Shown here: in pieces, positions 55,156 through 63,095 of the stretch
Position numbering within the stretch: position 1 is the stretch's first letter
Layout of the letters: the number at the start of each line of letters is the position of its first letter
NCBI RefSeq assembly: GCF_014201115.1
Contig: NZ_JACHDO010000001.1
Coordinates: 186,001 to 250,000, forward strand
Reading direction: 5' to 3'
DNA from: Nocardiopsis metallicus
GTDB taxonomy: Bacteria > Actinomycetota > Actinomycetes > Streptosporangiales > Streptosporangiaceae
Length of the DNA stretch: 64,000 bases
Made by a program: the position numbers and the translations under genes
The notes under the pieces: generated by a model
The model's input: the letters and a program-made list of their open reading frames with translations, nothing else
Told to the model about the DNA's origin: nothing
Database searches by the model: none

Positions 55156-56275
55156 CTGATCTTTGATCATGCGGTTGACGGAAACGGTGAGGGTTCCAAG
55201 CCCACCGAGTCGATGAACCCCCGCAGCAGATCGGTGCGTTTGCGCACCAGGCGCAGATGCGCGTTGATCACCTGCTCCAGCTCCTCCAGGCTCCGGAACA
55301 GACGGCTTCTGAGCACCCGTTTGAGGTGCGCCCACAGCGTCTCCACCGGGTTGAGTTCGGGCGCGTACCGGGGCAGGAACACCACCCGCACCCAGTCCCG
55401 TCCGGCAAGGTGGGCGGTCATCTTCTTCCCGGAGTGGGAGGAGTGGTTGTCCCAGATCAGCACAACCGGACCTTGGAGCCCCCGGTGCAGACGGTCCAGC
55501 AGGGCGGGCAGCACCGCGGCGGTGATGGAGGAGCGGGTGCGCACCGTGTGGAACAGCTTCACCGCCCCGGTGGCGGGGTGCACGCACAGCCAGCCGACGG
55601 TGTTGGCCCGTTCCCGCCGGCCCCGTCGGGTGGCCACCAGCGGTGTGCGCCCCCTGCGGCCCCAGGTGCGACGGGTGGGCGGGGACGTGCTCGCACCGCA
55701 CTCATCGGCGAAGACGACCCACGCACCACGGGTTTCAGCGTCCTCTTTTGGCCCGGGGCCACACTTGGGTGCGCCACCGGTCGACCTCTTCCTCGTCGCG
55801 TTCGGCGGCCCGCGTCGCGGGCACCTGGTGGGAGAAGCCCATCCGCTGCAGTAGTCGCCACACCCCGGAGGGGTCGGCGTAGGCGACGTGGAAGCGTTCG
55901 TTGATGAGGTGGTTGACCCGGTCCAGGGTCCAGGACTGGTCGGGCCATCCGTGTTCGGTGGGGCTGGAGTCGAGCAGGGCGGCCAGGGCCCGCTCCTGCT
56001 CGCTGTTCAGGAAGGGTTCGGCGCCGCGGGGGCGGGCGGCCAGCGCGGCGGGGCCCTGGCTCTTCCAGGCGGTGTGCCACTTGTGGACGGCTTGCCTGCT
56101 CACGCCGAGCAGGCGGGCGATCGCGGCTTGGGAGAGCTCACCCTGGTCGAACAGCTCCGCGGCGACCAGGCGCCGTTTCTCGTACTCGGCAGGGGTTCGG
56201 GGCGAGGAGAGGGGAAGCTCCATGAGCAGGGTTTTCCCAGCTCACTGGGCCGTCAACCCACACATCAAAGATCAG
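55156..56275 (-). mobile_element. IS630-family element nested in IS30 copy 2
   Basis: Inverted repeats CTACTGATCTTTGAT at 55153-55167 and 56264-56278 (including flanking bases), with further shared GGTTGACGG inside. The TA at 55154-55155 and 56276-56277 is the target duplication expected for IS630. The TA belongs to the CTAG at positions 6-9 of the IS30 end. Confidence 0.92.
55167..56223 (-). CDS. IS630-family transposase, two overlapping frames
   Basis: The first frame (56223 to 55735, 162 residues) carries the winged helix-turn-helix part (LSQAAIARLLGVSRQAVHKWH, then WTLDRVNHLINERFHVAYADPSGVWRLLQ). The second frame (from about 55737 to 55167) carries the DDE domain: VVFADECG (first Asp), LIWDNHSSHSGKK (second) and PRYAPELNPVETLWAHLK (Glu). 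The second frame is +1 relative to the first; a run of four A lies at the junction. IS630 elements are known to use programmed frameshifting to join two frames, so this may be functional; a simple inactivating frameshift is the alternative. Confidence 0.85.
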
Positions 56276-56320
56276 TAGTGGTGGTCGCAACACCCTGACT
56301 TTGGGGAGGTTGCGACCACC

Positions 56321-57706
56321 GTGTCGTTTTCCAAGCAAGAACTGGCCCGGCTGCGGGAGCGGTTCCTGGAGCTGATGACCGAGTCCGGGAACGTCACCGA
56401 GGTAGCCCGAAAGCTCGGTATCAACCCCAACACCGCGTTCACCTGGGCACGCAAAGCCGGACTACGCTCCAGGCGCCAGCAGCGCCGCCACCCAGCACGA
56501 GACGAGTACCACCGCCTGCGTCAGAGCGCTGTGCCCCGCCGAGAGGCCGCCCGGCGGGTCGGGATCAACGAGCGCACCGCCAAAGACTGGGACCGCGGGG
56601 TACGCAAGTCCGGCAACTCAAGGATCTATGCCGATGGCCGCCGGGTGAACTACTCCACCGGACAGACCACCATAGAGCCCATGACCAGCCCCCAACCAGC
56701 GTTGGACGCACTCGAACGGCAGGTGCATCCACGCTTTTTGACCCTGCACGAGCGGGAGAGGATCGCTGACCTTCACCGGGCCGGGTGGAGCCTGCGAGCG
56801 ATCGGCCGCGACCTGGGGCGACCCGCCTCGACGATCAAGCGTGAACTCGACCACCACCGTGGCCAGGACGGCTCCTACGGCGCCTATACGGCCCAACGCC
56901 GGGCCATCGCACAGCGGGCGCGTCCCAAACCCGCCAAGCTCGCCTGCCCCGGCCCCTTGCGCGACTACGTCGCCCAAGGGTTGGAGGAACAATGGTCCCC
57001 CGAGCAGATCAGCAACCGGATCGTTGAGGACCATCCTGATGACCAGGACATGCGTGTGAGCCACGAAACGATCTACCAGGCGCTCTACGTCCAGGCCCGG
57101 GGCGGGCTCAAACGCGAGGTCGCCGCCGCGCTGCGCACCGGACGCATCCGACGCAAGCCCCGCCGTTCCTCCGAGCACAGGCAGAGCCGGTTCGTTGATC
57201 CGATGGTGATGATCAGCGAGCGCCCCGCCGAGGTCGAAGACCGTGCTGTTCCAGGGCATTGGGAGGGCGATTTGATCACGGGGGCGCATAACAAGTCCGC
57301 GATCATCACCTTGGTCGAGCGGTCGAGCAGGTATGTGATGCTCGGGCACCTGCCCGGCGAGCACACCGCCGAGGCGGTGGGAGGCGTTCTGAGCGCTCTG
57401 GTCCAGACGCTGCCCGAGCATCTGCGCGGGTCCTTGACCTGGGACCAGGGCAGCGAGATGGCCGGTCACAGAAGGTTCTCGGTGGATACGGGGGTGCCGG
57501 TGTTCTTCTGCGACCCGGCCTCGCCCTGGCAGCGCGGGTCGAACGAGAACACCAACGGGCTGTTGCGCCAGTACTTTCCCAAGGGCACCGATCTGTCGGT
57601 GCACGGCCCGCTGGACCTGGAGCACGTGGCTCAGAAGCTGAACGGTCGGCCACGCAAAACGCTCGGCTGGAAAACTCCAGCCGAGCGTTTGCATACACTC
57701 GTGTGA
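56321..57706 (+). CDS. IS30-family transposase (copy 2)
   Basis: 461 residues, identical to the protein at 2164-3549; same domains and catalytic residues. GTG start at 56321. Its promoter-side terminus is now split by the IS630, so expression may depend on sequence inside that element. Confidence 0.95.
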   Translation: MSFSKQELARLRERFLELMTESGNVTEVARKLGINPNTAFTWARKAGLRSRRQQRRHPARDEYHRLRQSAVPRREAARRVGINERTAKDWDRGVRKSGNSRIYADGRRVNYSTGQTTIEPMTSPQPALDALERQVHPRFLTLHERERIADLHRAGWSLRAIGRDLGRPASTIKRELDHHRGQDGSYGAYTAQRRAIAQRARPKPAKLACPGPLRDYVAQGLEEQWSPEQISNRIVEDHPDDQDMRVSHETIYQALYVQARGGLKREVAAALRTGRIRRKPRRSSEHRQSRFVDPMVMISERPAEVEDRAVPGHWEGDLITGAHNKSAIITLVERSSRYVMLGHLPGEHTAEAVGGVLSALVQTLPEHLRGSLTWDQGSEMAGHRRFSVDTGVPVFFCDPASPWQRGSNENTNGLLRQYFPKGTDLSVHGPLDLEHVAQKLNGRPRKTLGWKTPAERLHTLV

Positions 57707-57751
57707 TCAACGAGGTGTTGCGATGACCCCTTGAATCCGCCTCCCAGCAAC

Positions 57752-57771
57752 GGGATAGACGGGGCCCTCTT
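57752..57771. terminator. Right arm of the split prim-pol/int terminator
   Basis: Perfect 20-bp complement of 55126-55145, ending 3 nt before the int stop codon. Followed on the plus strand by TTGTTT, a T-rich tail. Confidence 0.75.
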
Positions 57772-57774
57772 TGT

Positions 57775-58689
57775 TTAGAAGTGGTCTCCGGGGGAGTGGA
57801 TCTTGTGGGCAGCATGTGCCCTGACTTGAGCGCCTGTCTTGGCGTAGCGGTCCACCATCTCCCTACGGCTCCAGCCACCGAGGTACATCAGGTCTCCCTC
57901 ACTGCCCTCAAAGAGTCGGAAATAGTGAGCGAACGTGTGCCTGAGGACGTGGGGACGGATGTGACGGATGCCAGCGGCCTTGGCCCTACGATCCACGATG
58001 GCCCAGATGCCGTGGTAGCCCAGTGCTCCCCTCTGCCCAAGGAACAGGAACGGCTCAGCCGCATAGCGGTGCTTCTTCCTGAGCCTCAGGTACTTCCGTA
58101 GGGCGTTCTCAGCCTTGCTCCCCAGGGGAAGGGTCCGGACCTTGCCGCCCTTGCCCACGATGCGGATAGAGGGCGCTTTCAGGTCGATGTTGTCCAGGAG
58201 GATGCCAGCGGTCTCCGAAGCCCTGGGGCCGATGTCCAGCATGATCCGGATGAGGGCTGTGTCCCTGGCGTTGTCGAACTTCACCGATGAGGGGTTCTTG
58301 GCCAGAGGTACATCACATGCCTTGATGAGCGATCGAACCTCAACTTCGGGCATGATCTCGGGGGCTTGCTCGTTGTGCTGGGGAGGATCGACCTTGGCCA
58401 GTGGGCTCTTGGTCAGTTCCTCTTCGCGCACGCACCAGTTGAAGAAGCTCCTCAGCCTCTCGTAGTAGGTCTTGGCGCTGGAGGTCTTGCCCCGCTCCAT
58501 GTAGCCCCCGAGCCAGTCTCGGAGGTGCCTGGGACGGATGTCCTCCACGTCGGTGTCCATACCCTCACTCAGGCAGGCACTGAACTTGGTGATGGTGCCC
58601 AGGTAGGCTTGGAGGGTTAAGGGAGAGCGCTTCTTGCTGGACTTGAGATGAGCGCGGTAGTCGTCAACTAGTGTCGCCAGGGAGGTCAT
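57775..58689 (-). CDS. int: Tyrosine recombinase (element integrase)
   Basis: About 304 residues. N-terminal SAM-like core-binding domain (LVDDYRAHLKSSKKRSPLTLQAYLGTI) and catalytic domain with Arg in LDIGPRASETAGIL, Lys in GKGGKVRTLPLG, HVLRHTFAHYF (His, Arg, His) and the nucleophile in MVDRYAK; the second conserved His/Trp position is Trp in LGGWSRREM. XerC/D-like in size. ATG at 58689. It starts 74 nt from attR, the usual place for an integrase, and points into the element. Confidence 0.94.
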   Translation of the reverse strand: MTSLATLVDDYRAHLKSSKKRSPLTLQAYLGTITKFSACLSEGMDTDVEDIRPRHLRDWLGGYMERGKTSSAKTYYERLRSFFNWCVREEELTKSPLAKVDPPQHNEQAPEIMPEVEVRSLIKACDVPLAKNPSSVKFDNARDTALIRIMLDIGPRASETAGILLDNIDLKAPSIRIVGKGGKVRTLPLGSKAENALRKYLRLRKKHRYAAEPFLFLGQRGALGYHGIWAIVDRRAKAAGIRHIRPHVLRHTFAHYFRLFEGSEGDLMYLGGWSRREMVDRYAKTGAQVRAHAAHKIHSPGDHF

Positions 58690-58762
58690 CGTGCACATAC
58701 CTCGTCACTACAGAGGAACGTTCCCCCAGCAGAGTGCATCTGCGCAGGTCAGAGACCTAGAA

Positions 58763-58823
58763 GCCGTCCGTGCGGTGGCTCGGTATGTCGGACAGATTTT
58801 GGCAGGACAGTAACTCAGTGGCC
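58763..58823. repeat. attR: 61-bp direct repeat
   Basis: Identical to 42700-42760. Its last six bases (58818-58823) are the GTG GCC start of dnaJ, so dnaJ is reconstituted from the att site. The hrcA tail it contains is a remnant of 51 nt. Confidence 0.95.
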
Positions 58824-59960
58824 AGAGACTATTATCAGGTTCTCGGGGTGCGTCGCGACGCGTCCAAGGACGAGATCAAGAAGGCGTACCGGAGGCTCGC
58901 GCGCGAGCTCCACCCGGACATCAACCCGGACCCCGCCACCCAGGATCGCTTCAAGGAAGTGACCCAGGCCTACGAGGTCCTCTCCGACGAGAACAAGCGT
59001 CGGATGTTCGACATGGGCCAGGACCCCTACGCACCCGCCGGCGGAGGCGGCGCCGGAGGGTTCGGCGGCGCGGGCGGGTTCGCCTTCGACGACATCATGA
59101 ACGCCTTCTTCGGCGGCGGCCAGCCCGGCGGGCGCGGCCCCCGGGAGCGGGTCCGGCGCGGACGCAGCATCAAGATCCGCATCGAACTCGACCTCGTCGA
59201 GACCGCGTTCGGGGTCAGCAAGGAGATCACCTTCCCGACCGCCATCCTGTGCGACACCTGCCAGGGTGAGGGCACCGCGGCCGGTTCGCACCGGAGCACC
59301 TGCGAGATGTGCCACGGCCAGGGTGAGGTCTCCCAGGTCACACGCTCCTTCCTCGGACAGGTCATGACCTCGCGCCCCTGCCCGCAGTGCTCGGGTCAGG
59401 GCTCGGTCATCACCAACCCCTGCGGCGACTGCGCGGGCGAGGGCCGGGTGCGCGAGAAGGTCACCCGCACCGTCAAGATTCCCGCCGGTGTGGACGACGG
59501 CACCCGTATCCAGCTCGCGGGCGAGGGCGAGGTCGGCCCCAACGGCGGACCGCGCGGCGACATCATCCTCGAGGTCGTCCAGAAGGCCCACCCGACCTTC
59601 GAGCGTCGCGGCGACGACCTGCACTGCACCATCACCGTCCCGATGACGGCGGCGGCGCTGGGCGCGTCCTTCGCCTTCGACACCCTCGACGGCACCGAGA
59701 ACATCGACCTGCGTCCGGGCACCAACTCGGGCCACGTCATCACGCTGCCGGGCAAGGGCGTCACCCACCTCGACGGCGGTGGCCGGGGCGACCTGCGCAT
59801 CCGTGTGGACGTGGAGACCCCGAGCAAGCTGGACGAGGAGCAGGAGGCCCTGCTGCGCAAGTTCGCCGAGCTGCGCGGCGAGGACGAGAACCCGGGTCGC
59901 TTCAGCCCCGGTCACGGTGGTTTCTTCTCCAAGCTCCGCGACGCCTTCGGCGCCAAGTGA
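58818..59960 (+). CDS. dnaJ: Chaperone DnaJ
   Basis: 380 residues. J domain with HPD (RELHPDINPDP), Gly/Phe-rich linker (GGGGAGGFGGAGGFAFDD), four zinc-binding repeats CDTCQGEG, CEMCHGQG, CPQCSGQG, CGDCAGEG, and the C-terminal substrate-binding domains. GTG at 58818 is the native start: it lies 7 nt after the hrcA stop within the att repeat, and the protein begins ARDYYQVLGV. In the unoccupied chromosome it would be cotranscribed with hrcA; here it is preceded by the element and the divergent integrase gene, so its promoter is uncertain. Its stop overlaps rsmE. Confidence 0.97.
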   Translation: MARDYYQVLGVRRDASKDEIKKAYRRLARELHPDINPDPATQDRFKEVTQAYEVLSDENKRRMFDMGQDPYAPAGGGGAGGFGGAGGFAFDDIMNAFFGGGQPGGRGPRERVRRGRSIKIRIELDLVETAFGVSKEITFPTAILCDTCQGEGTAAGSHRSTCEMCHGQGEVSQVTRSFLGQVMTSRPCPQCSGQGSVITNPCGDCAGEGRVREKVTRTVKIPAGVDDGTRIQLAGEGEVGPNGGPRGDIILEVVQKAHPTFERRGDDLHCTITVPMTAAALGASFAFDTLDGTENIDLRPGTNSGHVITLPGKGVTHLDGGGRGDLRIRVDVETPSKLDEEQEALLRKFAELRGEDENPGRFSPGHGGFFSKLRDAFGAK

Positions 59961-60712
59961 CCCCGCCGGTCTTCCTGGTCGATCCGGCCGTCCTCGCGGG
60001 CGACCGGATTCGGCTGGACGGCCCGGAGGGCCGCCACGCCGTGGCGGTCCGGCGCATCCGCGAGGGCGAGACCGTCGACCTGTCCGACGGGCTCGGCCTG
60101 CGTGTGCGCTGTGAGGTGGCCGAGGTCGTCGGCAAGGACACGCTCGTCTGCCGGGTGCTGGAACGCCTGGCCGAACCCGAGCCGACCCCGCGGATCACCG
60201 TGGTGCAGGCCCTGCCCAAGCGGGACCGGGGCGAACTCGCGGTCGAGATGATGACCGAGGCCGGGGTCGACGCCGTCGTGCCCTGGGCCGCCGAGCGCTG
60301 TGTCACGCAGTGGAAGGGCGACCGCGGAGCCAAGGCCCTGGCCAAGTGGCGGGCGAGTGCCCGGGAGGCTGCCAAGCAGGCCCGCCGTGCCCGGACCCCC
60401 GAGGTCGCCGAACCGCTGGACCGCAAAGGGGTCAGCGCCCTGCTGGCCGAGGCGGACCTAGCCGTGGTCCTGCACGAGGAGGGGGCCCAGCGGCTGTCCG
60501 AGCTGCCCCTTCCCAAGGACGGGCAAGGCGAGGGCACCGGGGCCGGGATCGTGCTGGTGGTCGGCCCCGAGGGCGGGATCTCCGACGCCGAACTCACCGC
60601 GTTCGACGAGGCCGGAGCGGTCCGCTCCCTGCTGGGGCCGTCGGTCCTGCGCACATCCACCGCCGGGGTGGCCGCGCTGGCGGTCCTGCAGGCCCGCACC
60701 GGCCGCTGGTGA
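59957..60712 (+). CDS. rsmE: 16S rRNA m3U1498 methyltransferase RsmE
   Basis: About 251 residues of the SPOUT class. PUA-like N-terminal domain, then RITVVQALPKRDRGELAVEMMTEAGVDAVVPW (start and end of that conserved block), and the knot motif VLVVGPEGGISDAEL with LLGPSVLRTSTAGVAAL. GTG at 59957 overlaps the dnaJ stop, so translation is coupled. Standard neighbour of dnaJ. Confidence 0.95.
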   Translation: MTPPVFLVDPAVLAGDRIRLDGPEGRHAVAVRRIREGETVDLSDGLGLRVRCEVAEVVGKDTLVCRVLERLAEPEPTPRITVVQALPKRDRGELAVEMMTEAGVDAVVPWAAERCVTQWKGDRGAKALAKWRASAREAAKQARRARTPEVAEPLDRKGVSALLAEADLAVVLHEEGAQRLSELPLPKDGQGEGTGAGIVLVVGPEGGISDAELTAFDEAGAVRSLLGPSVLRTSTAGVAALAVLQARTGRW

Positions 60713-60762
60713 CTCCGCCACCGGTCTGAACGGAACAGGGCCGCTGGTCCGAACGCAGATGG

Positions 60763-60797
60763 AAGGGGCCCACGGGAGAGATTCCCGCGGGCCCCTT
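60763..60797. terminator. Terminator after rsmE
   Basis: 15-bp stem with one mismatch (60763-60777 with 60783-60797) followed by CTG; between convergent rsmE and the gene at 60831. Confidence 0.75.
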
Positions 60798-60830
60798 CTG
60801 CTGTGTACCGGAAGTTCCTCAGAGGAACGG

Positions 60831-61583
60831 TCAGTTCTGGCTGGTGCCGCTCTCCTCGTCACCGTTGCTGCCGGAACCGCCGCCGTTGCCGCCGCCCGAG
60901 CCGCTACCGTCCCCAGAGCCGTTGCCGGACTCGTCATCCTCGGGATCGTCGCCGTTGCCGCCGCCCGAGCCGCTACCGGGCTCGTCGGTGGGCTTGTCCG
61001 CCGGTTCGTCGGCGGGGTCGCAGTCCGGGTGGTCCGAGCCTCGGTTGTCCCGATCGTCGTTCTTCTTGTCCTCGTCCCGCGTCCCGTTGGTCGCGGTGGC
61101 GCCGTCCTCCCCGGGCGGGCACGAGGCGGTGGACTCCAGGCTCTCGTCCTCGGCGGAGGAGGAACCGCCGTCGGGGCCCGCCTCGTCCTCGGGTTCCTGC
61201 CCCGGCGTCTCCTCCGGCTTGCTGGTGCCGGTGGCCGAGTCCGTCGTGGGCTCGGGGGCCGCCACGCTGTCGCCACCATCCTGCTGAGCCTCGGGCGGGG
61301 TGCCCTCGCGGTCGGCGCCGGCGGGGACGATCTCCAGGACCTGGTCCCTTACCTGAGGGCTCGACATGATCACCGAGGCGACGATCAGAACGGCCGCCGC
61401 CACCGCTGACGCCGGACGCAGCCACGGCAGCCCGAACCACGCCGAGCCCCGTTGGCGCTCGGTTCGCTCACGGATGAGGTTGAGACCCTCGCCTGAGGGC
61501 TTCACCTCGCCCGCCTCGGCCTTGAGTATCTGGCGGAGCTGGTCTTCGAACTCCAGCTCGCTCCGTTCGTTGGGGGTACTCAT
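60831..61583 (-). CDS. Single-pass membrane protein with low-complexity acidic tail; possible sigma-factor partner
   Basis: 250 residues. N-terminal cytoplasmic part of about 55 residues (FEDQLRQILKAEAGEVKPSGEG), one membrane helix (PASAVAAAVLIVASVIM), then an extracytoplasmic Ser/Gly/Asp/Glu-rich tail with two near-identical GSGGGNG-type repeats at its end. The start overlaps the stop of the sigma-factor gene (ATGA). By topology and coupling it could be an anti-sigma factor, but no zinc-binding HxxxCxxC motif is present, so this is only an inference. Confidence 0.65.
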   Translation of the reverse strand: MSTPNERSELEFEDQLRQILKAEAGEVKPSGEGLNLIRERTERQRGSAWFGLPWLRPASAVAAAVLIVASVIMSSPQVRDQVLEIVPAGADREGTPPEAQQDGGDSVAAPEPTTDSATGTSKPEETPGQEPEDEAGPDGGSSSAEDESLESTASCPPGEDGATATNGTRDEDKKNDDRDNRGSDHPDCDPADEPADKPTDEPGSGSGGGNGDDPEDDESGNGSGDGSGSGGGNGGGSGSNGDEESGTSQN

Positions 61584-62170
61584 GACGTTTGCTCCAGTAC
61601 AGAGCGGAGGGCGGAGATGCCACGCGACGTGTGGCTCTTGACCGCGCCTCGGCTGATGCCCATGGCGTCCGCGATCTGTGCCTCGGACAGGTCGCCGTAG
61701 TACCGGAGCACGATGGCCTCTCGCTGACGGGTGGGTAGCTTACGCAGGCCCGTGATGACTGCCTCACGTTCCAGGAGGTTCATGGCTCCGTGCTCGGCGC
61801 TGGGCGCGTCCGGCATGGCCTTCGGGGCGTGCTTCTCGACGACGGCCCTGTGGCGGAGTACCGACCTGGCCTTGTTCACCACCGCCTGGCGGAGGTAGGA
61901 CAGAGCCTTGTTCGGGTCCCTGAGACGACGCCAGGCTCCGTGCATGGCCACGAAGGCGTCCTGAACGACTTCCTCCGCGGTCGCGTGGTCACGGACCAGC
62001 AGGGCGGCGAGCCGAACAAGCGGACGGTAGTGCTCTCGGTAGAGCTCCGTCACGGCGTGGTCGGCGTCCCACTCGACCGAGAGTGGCGCCGTGGTGGCAC
62101 CGGCCACCAACGTTTCTGTCGTCACATCAGTTCGACGCACACCCTTGTCGCGGGGTTTACGAAAGGGCAT
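61580..62170 (-). CDS. ECF RNA polymerase sigma factor (SigE family)
   Basis: About 196 residues. Region 2 is visible in LYREHYRPLVRLAALLVRDHATAEEVVQDAFVAMH and region 4 in LRKLPTRQREAIVLRYYGDLSEAQIADAMGISRGAVKSHTSRGISAL (given here as two blocks of one helix-turn-helix). ATG at 62170 has AAGAAGAGG upstream. Translationally coupled to the membrane protein after it. Target promoters are not evident in the window. Confidence 0.92.
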   Translation of the reverse strand: MPFRKPRDKGVRRTDVTTETLVAGATTAPLSVEWDADHAVTELYREHYRPLVRLAALLVRDHATAEEVVQDAFVAMHGAWRRLRDPNKALSYLRQAVVNKARSVLRHRAVVEKHAPKAMPDAPSAEHGAMNLLEREAVITGLRKLPTRQREAIVLRYYGDLSEAQIADAMGISRGAVKSHTSRGISALRSVLEQTS

Positions 62171-62461
62171 ACCTCTTCTTTTCCAAGTAGACGTGCGTTT
62201 CAATCCGAACACGCCGGACGCGGCCAAACGGCGGGCATGCCGACAACCTAACGCGCACGGACGCAAAGCCTATCGCGCCCCGGCCCGCCACCGGTGGGGA
62301 AACCGGATCGGAACGGTTGCGGAAAGGTTGAGGGTTCATCTCTGCCGAGTGGTCGGCCGGGCCCTCCACGGGGCCCGCGCACCTGCGGCATCATGGGCAC
62401 CTGGACATGCCCGACAGGGGTGCCGCCCTGCCCGGCGGCCCCGCGTGACGGAAGGTGAGCG

Positions 62462-62812
62462 ATGGTCGACCCCGACTGCCTTTTCTGCAAGATCGTGAAG
62501 GGGGAGGTGCCCGCGGAGATCGTCCGCGAGGGGGAGCGCACGGTCGCCTTCCGCGACATCAACCCCCAGGCGCCCACCCACGTCCTGGTCATCCCGCGTG
62601 AGCACCACGCCGACGCCACGGCCGCCGCGGCCACGGACACCGGCCTGCTGGACGCCGTGGTCCGTGAGGCCCACGAGGTGGCCACGGCCGAGGACGTGGC
62701 CGACATCGGCTACCGGATCGTCTTCAACACCGGGGCGGGGGCCGGGCAGACCGTCTTCCACCTCCACGCGCACGTGCTCGGCGGCCGCGGCCTGAGCTGG
62801 CCGCCCGGATAA
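62462..62812 (+). CDS. HIT-family (histidine triad) protein
   Basis: 116 residues. CLFCKIVKGEVPAEIV at the N-terminus and the triad HLHAHVLGG near the C-terminus identify an Hint/PKCI-like nucleotide hydrolase (phosphoramidate/AMP-lysine type). Starts with ATG at 62462 after GGTGAG. It precedes phoH, as in other actinomycetes. Confidence 0.95.
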   Translation: MVDPDCLFCKIVKGEVPAEIVREGERTVAFRDINPQAPTHVLVIPREHHADATAAAATDTGLLDAVVREAHEVATAEDVADIGYRIVFNTGAGAGQTVFHLHAHVLGGRGLSWPPG

Positions 62813-63095
62813 CCACGGGCCGGGGGCGTCGGGGGCGCACGCGCCCAGGACGGCAGCGTCTTCCGCGCGGCTGTCCCTCCGACTCGGCGGGCGCGAGAAA
62901 TCCCATCGAGTCCGCCGGGTCCCCGTTGGTAGACTCGCAGGCGGGCCCCACCGGCCACTTCGGTTGTCCCGCACACCCGTGGTGACCATGCACGACACCG
63001 TCGGACACGGTGTGCGGCCCGTCCGCGAGGAACCCCGGGAAACCGACCCCGGGGCCGTGACCGAAGGGTAGGGACAGCGGCCGCAAGGCCACACC

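Larger units (their letters stand above)
55148..57738 (+). mobile_element. IS30-family element, copy 2, interrupted by an IS630-family element
   Basis: Ends: 55148-55155 continuing at 56278 on the left, and about 57714-57738 on the right, forming the same 25-bp imperfect inverted repeat as copy 1. The transposase protein is identical to copy 1. It sits 2 nt after the left arm and 13 nt before the right arm of the terminator stem, exactly the spacing of copy 1. Confidence 0.88.
42700..58823. mobile_element. 16-kb integrated element in the hrcA/dnaJ junction
   Basis: Bounded by perfect 61-bp direct repeats at 42700-42760 and 58763-58823. A tyrosine integrase gene ends the right side, facing inwards from attR. 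Other content: prim-pol replication protein, XRE regulator with DUF397 partner, Lsr2 homologue, HEPN/zinc-knuckle protein, two related small membrane proteins, several unknown genes and four IS elements. Base composition of the native genes is clearly lower in G+C than the flanks. The combination of integrase and prim-pol replicase fits actinomycete integrative elements (AICE-like, RepPP class) or a phage satellite, but no TraB/FtsK-like transfer gene, excisionase or phage structural gene was recognised. Without its IS elements it would be roughly 10 kb. Confidence 0.92.
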
